Position numbers and translations under genes: made by a program. From NCBI RefSeq assembly GCF_048544455.1, contig NC_133534.1:31510217-31574216 (forward strand): DNA of 64,000 bases, in the 5' to 3' direction. The notes beneath the pieces were generated by a model. The model had not been told where the DNA came from. It saw only the letters and a program-made list of their open reading frames with translations, and searched no databases. Of the stretch, positions 21,377-32,269 are shown one piece after another (the stretch's first letter is position 1; each line of letters begins with the position of its first letter). The DNA is from Silene latifolia (lineage: Eukaryota > Streptophyta > Magnoliopsida > Caryophyllales > Caryophyllaceae).

Positions 21377-22196
21377 ATGGATTCTCCACGGACGATGTTT
21401 AAGGAGCCTTCAGAGGCTGAGAGGACGGCTGACCTCGCAGGAGCGAGTGGTGATGCTCTCTTTCTTCCCGAGCTTGAGTACTCGGAGTTTGTACGGGGAC
21501 GCCTGGCGTACTGGCCGATCGTGGTAAGTATAGCTCCTTTTGATTATTTGAAATTTGAAATGATATGTTCGAGTATAGCTTGGAAATGATAATCGTATCT
21601 TGGCAGGAGATCGAGGTGGCGGGCGTCGAGCCCCCAGCTTTTCCCGAGACACTCGAGTACCCTGGGCCAGCTGGTACGACGATGCTGATGGAGATTCCGT
21701 CTTTCACTGAGTCGGTGAAAAAGGCTGGACTCGATGAGTGAGAGCATGTCGCGAGGAGGGTAAGCCCCCAGTTTAGGCTTGTTCTCTGTTTTTGAAATAA
21801 TTGTGTAAGAACACGTTTTTTTATCCTTGTTTTATTATTTGAAATGCAGGTGCACTGTCGAGGCATGCGGAGCTGTGGCGGATGACCAACCGGTTGCGAG
21901 CAACAACCGTGGAGCCTCTTTCAGGTGGTCCACGTCGGCATGTATGAACATCCCTTTTCTCTTTCTTGATATGTGTGAACATTTGAAGTATTTTCGAAGT
22001 GTTTTCCTTCTCTTGCTTTCTCATTTATAAATTTGCTTCCTTCCAGAGGGAGCGTGAGCTAGAGCGCGAGCTCGAGGAGTCGCGTGAGGAGACGGCTCGC
22101 TTGTCGAGGGAGCTAGAGGTTCGAGATGCTGACGTTGCCATACTTGAGGCGATGGTAGCTGAGTTGAGGGGTCGTCTAGCTGATCGTCGTGGCTAG
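21377..22196 (+). pseudogene. multi-exon coiled-coil gene fragment
   Basis: Four exon-like blocks separated by short introns with GT..AG sites. Exon 1 runs from ATG 21377 to 21523 (LPELEYSEFVRGRLAYWPIV) and is followed by GTAAGT. Exon 2 is 21607-21759 (PPAFPETLEYPGPAGTTMLM) and contains an in-frame TGA at 21739-21741. An exon near 21850-21940 reads SRHAELWRMTNRLRATTVE. The last is 22047-22196 (ERELERELEESREETARLSR, then MVAELRGRLADRRG and stop), a heptad-rich coiled coil. Exon 3's coding frame does not join cleanly to exon 2, which with the TGA suggests a dead gene. The family is not recognised; it may be another antisense ORF of the Tat element or a captured host gene. Confidence 0.45.
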
Positions 22197-22594
22197 TCTT
22201 TTATTTTTGTACATTTTATGCTTTTGGGCATGAGCCCGAATTTTGTTGTACATATAAATGTTTTGCTGTATATATGTCGTGGCCTCCGAACCATTTGTTG
22301 ATGCTGGATGTGAAATATGCTAGTACCTGCAGGTTAGCTTGTAAACAGGTTTGGCATTTTGACGGTTTACTCTGTCATGCTGCCGAAATTCATAAAAAAA
22401 CGAGCAAGCATAGCACATATAGCACGAAATTTTGCTTCAAATAGCACAAAACGCAACTTGATCAAGTCGAATGGAAAAGAAAAAAAAAAGTACCCCTTTG
22501 TAGTGAGCAAAACAAAATAATTCGACGCACGACGGATAATGGGAGTGCACCCCCCTAAAAAAACGTAAATAAGTTTGAGAAAATTTGAGACGAG
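22197..22594. other. 3' flank of the coiled-coil fragment
   Basis: AT-rich sequence after the stop, with no ORF. It ends at the target-site duplication of the Athila element. In the pre-insertion sequence it joined directly to 33759. Confidence 0.4.
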
Positions 22595-22599
22595 GAAAT

Positions 22600-24084
22600 T
22601 GACACGTCTGTCGTGTACCTGTCAAAAATAAACTAACTAAACTAACTATATAGCTAGGGAAGTCAGGTCGATCTCCACAGGGAGGCAAGATATCTGTAAA
22701 TGATCCGTCTATTTGGTCACAAATGGGGGGGGGGGGTTGTTTGAATTGTTTTCTAAACTACCAAGTTTAAAGGAAGAGAAATAGAGACAGAAGCAGTAAA
22801 AGCAAAGAAATGGGTTTAAACTATCAGATAGAGAGGGACATGTCAGGATTTCGGTTCACTACGGTAGTCCAGTGACTCAGCTGTAAATGATTCAGACGAA
22901 CTAATGTGAGACGGATGTGGAAAGGTCCTTTCGGTCCACTTTCTACCCTAAAATACCACTAACTTAACTTTCGTCCTCATTAGGGTAGTCTACTGTTCAT
23001 AGCAGGCCTATTTAGTCCAATCTTTCGATCTAGGATTAATTTTAGCCAGATTAAAAAGTGACATAGAAGCGTGCACTCAACTAAGTCAATAGATATAATT
23101 AAATTGCTATGGTGACAGGATCTCACAATTCATTCATCTAATTCATTTACTGCATCGTCACATTTCCTACCGCAGATCCCCTAATCCCAACATGAAAGGT
23201 GTTTAGCTACTCATGTCGCTAATTAAACTAACAGCAGATAAAATTCCAGCAGTAAACATTATGAAATAATAAGTAAATTGCATAAAAGAGAAATTAGGGC
23301 AAAGGGAATAACGAAGCAAACAAGAAATTCAAGCGAACAAATGATTAATTATTATAAAGAGTAGAGAAAGGAATTACAATCAAGCGAATCCGGCGTAAAG
23401 AACACAAAATCCGAGTGAAATAAGTCCGAGAGCAAGGTTACAGTGAAGAAGAATAAGCAACGCAGTAAGTTTTGATAAAAACTAAGTAGTGAATAATTCT
23501 GATCGATAAAAGATGCCCAATAACCTAATTCACATAGTTTTAAATAGGAAAAGTAAATAAGTTGCGGAATAAAACATAACACGGGCTAATTAAAGCCCAT
23601 AATAGCGAAACCACTCGATCGAGTGGAATAAAACCACTCGATCGAGCAAATCCTCAGCAGCATCTACTCGATCGAGTAGAAAGTTACTCGATCGAGTAAC
23701 CCATCTTTCAGCAACTTAAGGATCGAGTAGAAATCTACTCGATCGACCAACCATGGACGTAAAAACCACTCGATCGAGTGGTAAAACTGCTCGATCGAGT
23801 TCTTTAACTTCAAATAAGCTCAAGTCCGCGCCTGAATGCCTCGTAATCCATGCCATGACGCTTCCGAACGCAGTATCTCACTCTGGAAAATCCCGTCTCC
23901 TCTAAATGCATGCAAAAAGGACGAAAAAGAGTACGATTCCACTACTTTCGCGTTCATTTATATAAAATGGACAAAACGAACCAAAGTAGCCAATTCGGGG
24001 CAAAATACCATAAAAACAGTATAAAAAATACATAGAAATACGTGCTGAAATAGGCTAAAAAGACTATATATTAGGCACGTATCA
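22600..24084 (-). repeat. Athila 3' LTR (left copy)
   Basis: Pairs with 32270-33753. Plus-strand ends are TGACACGTCTGTCG and GGCACGTATCA. Contains a G run near 22725, a TATTTAAA box (23539-23546, - strand) and the palindrome array 23611-23800. Confidence 0.9.
23611..23800. promoter_or_regulatory. CTCGATCGAG palindrome array, left Athila LTR
   Basis: 16-bp palindromes CCACTCGATCGAGTGG (23611), CTACTCGATCGAGTAG (23664), TTACTCGATCGAGTAA (23684) and CCACTCGATCGAGTGG (23766), plus half-changed copies. The outer bases change in pairs. In the - direction it lies 64 bp upstream of the TATA-like box at 23539-23546. Confidence 0.7.
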
Positions 24085-25107
24085 AACCTCCCCAAACCGA
24101 ACCTTTACTCGTCCTCGAGTAAACTAAAATGCAACTAATGGAACGGAAATGATAACTCAGACCTAGCTTAACTTGTCTACTTGAACCAATTTAATGCAAC
24201 AAAAACTAACAGATTAAAGCTAAAAATCAATACGCAAACGAGTTATAAGTCGTTCGTAAACATAGCCAACCTATCGACCTTGCAAGACCAACAAAATCGG
24301 ACTCTCTCGTGGTCACTCTTCTCTCATGAAGCAAAGGGTGAATGATATATGTAAAAGAGGTACGAAAAGACAGTCACTCACCTAACTGCGACCTACATAG
24401 CATGCATGCAACAAAAATGAAAGACAATTCAAGTACTAATGCACACACTCCAACCAATAATGTCCGTCAGCCGAGGGCTTACAAATAATATGGGAATAGT
24501 GAGGTTCAGGTGAGAAAGGCAAAACATGTTATGGAAATGTGGAGGTAAAAGCGTCAAGGTAGTTCCTAACAGGGCCATAAATAAACCATCCGAATTTCAA
24601 CTGACTGAAAAACTAAGAACAAGTGCCCTTCCTTTGGCACAAAACTCACTAAACTCAAACACAATCTCCACAAAAATATAGAATAAGAATGGAGGAGTCA
24701 GACGGTCACAAACTTCCCTTTTTTAATACCGTCTGAATGAACTAACTCAAATAAAACAAACTCTTTTTTTTTTCAACTTCTTTTTTTCTTCTTTTTCTCA
24801 CGTTCCAGCTTTCTTTTTTTTTTTTTTTTTTTTTTTTTTTCTTTCTTTCTTTCACGTTCTTCCCGTTTTTTTCTTTCTTTTTCAATTCTTTTTTTTTCTT
24901 ACTCCCTCTTTAATTTTCCAACAACTCCATACAGACGAGATACGGGCCAAACTGCAGACGAAAACTCATACCACAAAAGAACATACTAACTAGCTTGACT
25001 AGGCAGGCTTATTTTGGGATGCAGCTAATGGGTCAAAAAGGCAAGTTTTGGCTAATGTGGAGCTAAATGGGTGAAAAATATAAGGAAAGGGAAATTTGCA
25101 AGCACCT
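24085..25107. other. Athila internal non-coding region with polypurine tract and T-rich tracts
   Basis: Begins with the polypurine tract (plus strand AAACCTCCCCAAACCGAACC, 24085-24104). No coding domains. Contains long T and CTTT runs at about 24765-24905. Ends at the solo LTR's target-site duplication. Confidence 0.6.
24765..24905. repeat. poly-T / CTTT low-complexity tract
   Basis: Runs of T up to about 28 bases with CTTT repeats; on the element's own strand this is a purine-rich A/G tract. Confidence 0.85.
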
Positions 25108-25868
25108 TGATACGGTCGTTATGTACCAAAAATAAATACCTAAATACAACTAACATAAGCTAGCAGCAAGTAGGGTCGATTTCCACAGGGAGGCTATTTT
25201 GCTAATTATCTGTTTAATTCGGTCTGTCTGATGTCACGGTGGGGGTTTTGAATGTTTGAACTAAACTGAAGAGGCTAAGGAAAGAGAGATAAAATAGAAG
25301 AAATTAACAATAAAGGGAAAGAACTAGGACTTTGGGTCATCAATAAACGTCAGTCAATTGCAGCTAAGGTCACAAATCAGTCAATGTGTCGGTCTAAGGG
25401 GCAACGAATATCTCCTTTCGGTCTCAATTCGCCCTAAAATGCTATTAGCTTAACTTTCGCCCTCACTAAAGCATCCTATTGTTCACTGCGGGTCTCCCCT
25501 ATTCCAACCTTTCGGTCCAGGTCAAGGGTTACCAATATTAAAAGGCTAATTGTGTCGACTCAACTAGCAAGATACAGTTAAAGCAGCGATTAACAACATA
25601 GACTACAACAGCAACGACAGATCTAATAACCTAATTAGCAACTAACATTAGTCTAATGAATCACCTAATCCTAGCAGAGGAATTTAGCTAGACATAAATA
25701 AGAGAGTAAGAACAAGGGAAGGGGGAATAATAAACATTAAATAATTAAGGAGAAAAAGGGAGAGAAAGAAGTTACAGTAGAATAGATCCGGAAATAAGAG
25801 AAGAACAAAAGTAACAGTGTATCGAAAATTAGAGAGGAGAAGCCCCCTCATTATGTCGTCCTAACTCC

Positions 25869-25876
25869 TATTTATA
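25869..25876 (-). promoter_or_regulatory. TATA box of the solo LTR
   Basis: TATAAATA on the - strand, 66 bp from the palindrome array that begins at 25943. Confidence 0.5.
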
Positions 25877-25942
25877 AGAAAATAGGAGTATAGTTAAACC
25901 TAATGACGGAAATTAACTAACAAGTCCAGCCCATCAGCGAAA

Positions 25943-26113
25943 CCACTCGATCGAGTGGAATAAAACCACTCGATCGAGCAAACTGAGCCAAAAACTGCTC
26001 GATCGACCAAGTATAGTGCTCGATCGAGTAAATGCTATTATGGAACTGGTCGATCGACCATAATAAGTGCTCGATCGACTATTTATTAAACCTAAAACCA
26101 CTCAGTCGAGTGG
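25943..26113. promoter_or_regulatory. CTCGATCGAG palindrome array, solo LTR
   Basis: Starts with CCACTCGATCGAGTGG and continues with TGCTCGATCGACC, TGCTCGATCGAGTA, TGGTCGATCGACCA and CCACTCAGTCGAGTGG-type copies. TGGTCGATCGACCA is a perfect palindrome in which the arm bases differ from the main motif on both sides. Confidence 0.7.
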
Positions 26114-26421
26114 ATCTTGACTTCAGCAGCTCATTAACCTCGTTAGTTTGACTTTGACTTGTCCTTTTAGCTCCCGAAATAGCTTCACGCATCCCAAGAC
26201 AGCTATAATTCCTGCTCCAAATCCACTCTTCCTCCAAATGCATGCAAAACGGACGGTAAATGACTTGAATTCACTACTTTTGGGTTCATTCCTGCAAATA
26301 AGACAAAATATCCCAAAGTAGCATATTCGGGGCATTTCGCAGCAATAAACTACGATAAAAGCATAGAAATACGTGCATAAAATAGGCTAAAAAGACTATA
26401 TAAAATGCACGTATCACACCT

Positions 26422-27185
26422 CCCTGCATGTGACACCAACCACGAACCCGAATATGTGAATTTGACTAGAAATTGAATGTCATAAAAGTGCAAAAAAGAT
26501 GAACATGCTATGCAAGGAGTACTACTCTCAATATTCCTAATGAACTGGTCATGAATGTCAATAGTTATGGCTCTAAACCTCAGAATTTGTCAAGTAGTTT
26601 GCCAATTTATAGGTCAAGTCTAAACAGTCGGCTATATTTGAACAGAAACTCGTAGACTATGCGTATGACAAAGCTAATAACTATCAATAAAAGTGCAAGG
26701 CTCAAGTAAAATGACAAGTTATAGTGCATTATCATCACGGAAATCTATCGTTCCGACTCAACCTATATGCAAAAATAAACGTGAATATTTTTGAATTTTT
26801 GAAAATTTTCTAATTATTATTTTTTTTTTAATGAAAATAAACAACAATGCAAGCTGAAAAATATAGACGTGAATGCAAAAACAAATGCAGACTCAAAAGG
26901 ATGCAATACCCTCCCTAAACCAAAACGGACAACGCCCTCGTTGTCCTCTAGCATACACCAGCAGATATATACAGGGGAACAGGAATATACAACGAATAAG
27001 AAAATAAAAACCATAAATAAAAGGAGACAAAATAAAAGAGTAAGAGATACATACAAAATACGAACTTCCCTAAACCAGCCAGAAAACTGGGGAAGTGAGT
27101 AGACCAGTAGCTACTCGTCGTCGTCGTCGCTGTCACGGATCACCTCTACCCTGAACTCCGGGTCTCTCTCCTCCTCTCTCCTCCT
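26422..27185. other. Athila internal region, nothing recognised
   Basis: No conserved coding domain seen. Predicted small frames here lack any recognisable motif. Confidence 0.4.
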
Positions 27186-27886
27186 CTACTCCTCAGCGCG
27201 AGCTCTCTCCACTGCCACCTCTGGGTCCTCGTTCTCCTCCTTGTCAGCAGACTCCGGATACCCCTCAGCTGGGAACCGGAAGAAGGAAGGGTGTGGCCAA
27301 CCCTCTGGGATCGGACGGTGTCGCCGCAAGTGGTACTCGTACAGAGGGTGTAAGGTCAAAGCTAAGTCCCTCTCCATACGAGCCTGACGCTCTGCGGATA
27401 ATCTGGGTGAGAGTCGAGGGAAGTGTCCCCTCGGACTATGACCGTGCCAGAAGTAGAGGCAACAGCTGAAGCAGAGGTGGCTGGAGCTGGCGTAGAACGA
27501 GACTGTCTACGACCCCGGCCTCTGGAACTCAAAGCAGAAGCCCGTGCTCGGACGGTGTGAGGAACCATAGCTGCTCTAAAGGCAGCTGCGGCTGCTGGCG
27601 AGTCCACCACAGGTGTAAAAGTAGAGGCTGGTGTAGAGGTAGTGGCTGTTGTGGCCACCACTGAAGAAGAAAGACTAGCAGTGGTGGTGGCCGTAAAGGA
27701 AGTGGCAACCTGAACTGAGCTAGCAGCTGAGCTAGCTGGAGCGAAAACTGTACCTGCAGCTGAAACTAGAAACACTGGGGCTGCAGTAGTGACTAACGCG
27801 GAGGCGGTGGCAACAGAAGGGGCCACCGTCTCACTCAAGGACGGGCTAGAAGTGGAGCTGGTGGAAGGTAACGAACTAGACTCCAT
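27186..27886 (-). pseudogene. Ser/Thr/Ala-rich ORF of the Athila element, frameshifted
   Basis: Starts at ATG 27884-27886. About 110 residues are low-complexity Ser, Thr, Ala and Val, followed by a basic part (SRGRGRRQSRSTPAPATSA). The frame then shifts near 27370 into ERDLALTLHPLYEYHLRRHR and PIPEGWPHPSFFRFPAEGYP with an acidic tail. It lies where Athila elements carry their env-like gene, but I see no transmembrane segment or signal peptide, so it is left unnamed. It may be an extra ORF or a captured gene. Confidence 0.4.
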
Positions 27887-28740
27887 CCTGTAACAAGGGT
27901 AGGGGGCATGATAAGGTAAATAGTGGCTAAGAGTGGCTAAACAGCAAGAACCAACATGTTAAACCTGAAAAATGCCCCTACCAGTCGAAAATTTTTGACC
28001 TACAGCACATAATTCCCAACAATCCTCCAAAATTTCGAATTACAGTAGGCAAACAGTGATAGGGGACGGGATAGCAGGTAATGACATCAGTAATTAACAA
28101 CAAGTGAGGTTAATTAAGTCATGAAAGCATATAAACCGTCTGACAGTCGAAAAAAAAAAACAGTAGGACAGTCGAAAAATTCGACTGAAAATCGGCCCTA
28201 ATCGCAAATCTCGCGTAATATTCGAATTAAACAAGCAACAATAGTGAGGAATGGGGATTGATCATCAAGTAAGACAAGTAAGGGCAAACAAAGGCAATTA
28301 AAGTCGAAAAATTCGACTAAACCAAAAATTCGAACCCTAATTTCAATTTTACCTCATACAATTCCAAATAATCGAAATTAAAAAGCAATGAGGAAGTAGA
28401 AATCACTTACTTGATGATAGAAATTCTACAAATGTAATTAATGTTCAAATAAACAAGCAAAAGAGGCGATTTTTCGATCGAAAAAATCGCAAACCCTATA
28501 CCCTTTTAAAACCGAGAAAACGGACACTAATCAAGGGGAAATTAAGGGGCTATGAGAGATTAATTAGCAAGCAACAAATTGTAGCTGGCGGATTTGGAGA
28601 TTGGGCAAGAAAATATGGGGATTTGGAGGAGTGTTTGATCGCAAAAGGAAGGTGTTAGACGAAATATTAGGGGAAATGAAATAGAAATAAGAACAAAAGA
28701 GTTTAATGAAGAAAAACTCCTTGCGTCCTGTTGCATTTAC
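27887..28740. other. Athila internal upstream region
   Basis: No coding domain. Contains TCGAAAAATTCGACT-type inverted repeats (near 28150-28320) and, on the - strand, TTTTAAAAGGGTATAGGG near 28492-28510, which could be a core promoter for the ORF ending at 27186. Confidence 0.3.
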
Positions 28741-28920
28741 TAGATCGAGTGGTTTTAAACTACTCGATCGAGGACTTTTGATGATCCAGTTACTCGATCG
28801 AGTAAAATTCTACTCGATCGAGAAGTCCCCTATTTTGCTTTACTCGATCGACTGGAAGAAGTGCTCGATCGACCATTTTTTCACTCGATCGAGTACAAAT
28901 AGTACTCGATCGAGCTCTTT
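28741..28920. repeat. CTCGATCGAG palindrome array in the Athila internal region
   Basis: Seven or more motif copies, including TTACTCGATCGAGTAA and CTACTCGATCGAG, outside any LTR. No TATA box is found at the 64-66-bp spacing seen in LTRs. Confidence 0.65.
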
Positions 28921-29323
28921 TCTCGCGTAAGCTCTTTAATTTCGTCATTTGTTCCTTGGGATGCGTAAAACTTCCCCAAACCTGCATAAAAACACGTGCA
29001 AAAATATCCCAAAATACCAAATACGCATAAGAACAGTCTATAGTCTTAAATCTACGCTAAAACTGTCTATAAACTAATTGTCCTAATTAAAAGCAATAAA
29101 ACAAATTCAACGGAAATTCAAAAATTATTTGTTACAAGGTGTTACACGGGGCATTTCCCCGCTTAATTCCCAAAGCAATTCAGTAGCCCCTTGAAGGGCT
29201 CCTGATTGGAGGATGTCATCTCAGCAACGTTGACTGTCCTCTTCAACTTCCATGAGCTTGAATTTGAATCATTTAAAATAGTCGAAGGGGAATAGTTCAC
29301 ATCCACATAAGCACGAACTTTCC
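28921..29323. other. junction region downstream of the protease
   Basis: On the - strand the coding-like text after the protease ends near SNQEPFKGLLNCFGN and a stop. The RT that should follow in Athila is absent. The stretch 28960-29060 (AAAACACGTGCAAAAATATC) resembles LTR-edge text near 26380. Confidence 0.4.
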
Positions 29324-30240
29324 TCATCCTTGCTCCTCTATCACCATCTTTAGCATCCTTACTTCCAATTTCATAATTTCATTGACAGTAATTGCACCAT
29401 GTCCATTGACAGCTCCTTCTTTGCTTTCATCTGTACCTGCAGCAAGGAAAACAGACGAACTTTCCTCCTTTTTGCTCTCAATCTGAGGCGGAGGGGTAAC
29501 AATTGCAGCATAATACTCCAAATTTTCATCTGGAGTGTCAATAATAGGATCAATAGAAGAGAGGGCATTGCAACGCTGATCTTGCATGGGAGCCCTCCGG
29601 AACTTAGACTGATGAAAAATCAGCTCCTCGTCCCCTACCTGAAAGGTCAAAGTCTTCCCCCGACGTCTATTACTGCACGGGCAGTAGACAAAAATGGTCT
29701 CCTTAAAATAATAGGGGTGTGTGCATCTTCGGGGATGTCTAAAACGACGAAGTCAACGAGAATAAAGAACCTCCCGATCCTTACAGGTACGTCCTCTACT
29801 ATACCTAGTGGCCGTGATACACTACGGTCGGCCATCTGGACCGTCATGTTGGTGCAACTCAGCTTTGTCAAACCAAGTCTCTTAGCCAGAGACAGCGGTA
29901 AGACACTCACGCTAGCGCCTAAATCGCAGAGCGCGTTATCAATAAAATGGGTACCGATATGACATGGAATTAAAAAACTACCCGGGTCTGATTGCTTAGA
30001 AGGTAAATTATTTTGAAATAGGGCTGACCCCACCTCAGTCAAAGCTACGGTCTCACTATCACTAATGTTCCTCTTACGCGATAAAATTTCTTTCATAAAC
30101 TTAAGATAAGAGGGTACCTTTGTCAGCAACTCGGTGAATGGCACAGTGACTTCCAAGCTTTTCAGAAGTTCGACAAATTTGCCGAATTGTTGATTAGATT
30201 TAGTATTCTACAGCCGTCTCGGGAAGGGAACCGTGATAGG
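29324..30240 (-). pseudogene. Athila aspartic protease region
   Basis: Read leftwards: LEVTVPFTELLTKVPSYLKF, MKEILSRKRNI, then FIDNALCDLGASVSVLPLSL with the catalytic D-x-G (DLGAS, the Athila form), MADRSVSRPLGIVEDVPVRI and PIILRRPFLSTARAVID. A one-base shift near 29650 breaks the frame, after which TFQVGDEELIFHQSKF continues the expected sequence. In full elements this processes Gag-Pol; here it is followed by no RT. Confidence 0.85.
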
Positions 30241-30394
30241 TATCTCGAGTCCCTTGTTTCTCTCTTCCAATGTGTCTTCCGGAGCAAGTTCTGTATCCTT
30301 TGGACGCTTCTTACCTCTCGAACGAGGTCTTTCCGGTGATTTATTGCTTAATCGAGCACTAGCAGGCTCTTGAATAAGCTTCCCGTCATCAAAA

Positions 30395-30584
30395 CTACTC
30401 GATCGACCAAATTGCCCATTCGATCGAGCAGTTTCTTAATCAATAACAGTCGATCGAGTGAAATTTTCACTCGATCGAGCAACTCCATTTTGCTGTTCAC
30501 TCGATCGAGTAGATAAACTACTCGATCGACCACTTTCTTCGCTAAAACTGCTCGATCGACCACCTGAAACCAGTCGATCGAGCA
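30395..30584. repeat. CTCGATCGAG palindrome array inside the gag-protease linker
   Basis: At least eight motif copies fall within the region translated between gag and protease. On the - strand the motif encodes LDR, RSS or STRSS-type residues depending on frame (for example VLDRLVSGGRSSSFSEESGR). It lies far from any LTR promoter. Confidence 0.7.
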
Positions 30585-32153
30585 CTTTCTTAGCTGTCAG
30601 CTCGTTTTCTTCGCCAGAGTACTGTTCATCATTAGATATAGCCTTCCTCGGGTCTGATTTTTGCATTTCTGGTCCCTCATATGAACGACCGCTTCTCAGA
30701 TTGATGAAATTTACCCTCTCATGTGGATTATTCTCATTTTAAGTCGGTAATTGACCCTGCTTTCTTGTGGATTGATTCATGGCTAATTGGGCAACTTGAG
30801 TTTCAAGTGCCTTTATGGATGCATCTTTCTGTTATCACTCAGCTTAAACTGCTTCGTAAAAGACTGCAACATAGACTTAAACTCACCAATTTCACTCATC
30901 CCACCGGAAGATGATGCACCGTGATTGGGAGGAGCAAAGGAAAGAGGCTTCTGATAGCCTTGTTGATTCTTATGTGGAGGAACATACGGCTGCTGCTGGT
31001 GCGGAGGAGGTGTAGGATTGAGCACATTCTGACTAGTCCATCTCAGATTGGGATGGACTGCCGCTTGATTGTTGTAATAGGAACCCCCTCCTTGCCTATA
31101 TTGCTGAAAGGCAAGGACTTGTTCCTTCTCCACAAGACAGCCAACAGCAGTGTGGCCATCATTACTCCCACATCTCTCACATGAAACGGTCTCTCCTCTA
31201 GTGAGAACATGGACCGTCTGAGGCTCCCCAGCAGCTTGTAATTCCAACTTGTCAAATCTAGCATTCATGGTCTCCCGCTGAGCCAAAACCGGCTTATCCA
31301 TTACATGAACTGTTCTAATCCCATCCCTCGGGTTTCCATACTCAGCACTGTGATTCGCCATCTCCTCAATAAGAGACCATCCCTTATCGTCATCGGTATT
31401 CTCCTGGAATCTCCCACTAGATGCCGCATCAAGTATGGCTTTGTGGTCGTCATACAGCCCATTGTAGAACTGATTAGATATGAACCATGGGTCAAAACCG
31501 TGGTGAGGGATAGACCTCACCAATTTCTTGAATCGGGACCATGCCTCATAGAAGCTCTCATCGGGATTCTGTCTGAAACTAGTAATCTTGGCCCTCAGCA
31601 GATTGGTGCGTTGTGGAGGGAAATATCTCTTGTAAAAGGCGACAGCAAGAGACTCCCAATCTGTAACCCCAAAAGCTGTGCGATCCAAGTCAGTCAGCCA
31701 CTCCCTGGCTGAGTCAGTCAAAGAGAAAGGAAATAGAACCTCCTTAATCTTGTCTTGCGTTACCCCCTTAGTGGCGGGGATAGTAGAGCAGTAATCTGTA
31801 AAGATCTCCATGTGCTTCCTCAGATCTTCACCTGCCACACCGCTATAAAGGTTCCTTTACACCAGATTGATGTAAGAAGGACGGATGTCAAATGTATTCC
31901 CATCCTCCGTCTGAAGATTGAAACCCTTTGGAATCGAGGTGGCTTTGGGCACTGAATGACTAGAAAGTTTCGGCATCTTTACTGTAAAAATCGAACTGTC
32001 TTCTTCGAAAAGAGAGTGATGTAGCTCTGGCTCGAAAGTACTCAAGTCTTCCTTTCGTGATTTCCACTGCAGACGGAGTCTATGCCTGAATGATCTCTCT
32101 GGCTCTGAATCAGCTGCAACTAATTCACACCTGTCTGACCTGGGCATAAACAA
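30585..32153 (-). pseudogene. Athila gag
   Basis: Starts at ATG 32151-32153 (MFMPRSDRCELVAADSEPER). The frame has one TAA at 31857-31859 and then continues with AGEDLRKHMEIFTDYCSTIP, TDSAREWLTDLDR and WESLAVAFYKRYFPPQRTNL. The typical Athila/gypsy gag motif ETFYEAWERFK appears as ESFYEAWSRFKKLVRSIPHH. A later CERCGSNDGHTAVGC is a possible zinc-knuckle relic. The frame closes at 30813 and text continues in another frame (KALETQVAQLAMNQS) into the palindrome array. The capsid is thus encoded but interrupted twice. Confidence 0.85.
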
Positions 32154-32246
32154 ACTGATAGAAAATGAATAAGAACGGCCTCAAGGAATATAAATTCCCT
32201 GAGACTGGTAAAATAAACGAAACGAAAAACAGATAGGGCAATTGCC

Positions 32247-32264
32247 TCCCCGGCAACGGCGCCA
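32247..32264 (-). promoter_or_regulatory. Athila primer-binding site (tRNA-Asp type)
   Basis: TGGCGCCGTTGCCGGGGA on the - strand, a few bases inside the 5' LTR that ends at 32270. This is the primer site typical of Athila and Tat elements and fixes the element's orientation. Confidence 0.85.
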
Positions 32265-32269
32265 AAATT

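Larger units (their letters stand above)
25103..26421 (-). mobile_element. nested solo LTR of a related Athila family
   Basis: LTR 25108-26416 (1309 bp), plus-strand ends TGATACGGTCG and GCACGTATCA, flanked by TSD CACCT at 25103-25107 and 26417-26421. Architecture follows the host element's LTR: TTTCCACAGGGAGG near one end, palindrome array, TATA box, and TAGAAATACGTGC near the other. No internal region remains, so it is the product of LTR-LTR recombination after an insertion. Confidence 0.9.

Noticed and set aside
22725..22740. Long G run as a functional motif
   Set aside because: Homopolymer of slightly different length in the two LTRs; likely slippage.
23611..23800. CRISPR-like array
   Set aside because: Repeats are palindromes with irregular spacers in a plant LTR, and no cas genes are present.
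27186..27886. Athila env-like gene
   Set aside because: Position fits, but no signal peptide or transmembrane segment is visible, so the name is not justified.
29399..29962. 187-codon ORF on + strand
   Set aside because: Shadow of the protease region on the opposite strand.
30348..30666. LDR/RSS repeat protein
   Set aside because: It is translation of the palindrome array in several frames and strands; kept only as part of the gag-protease linker.
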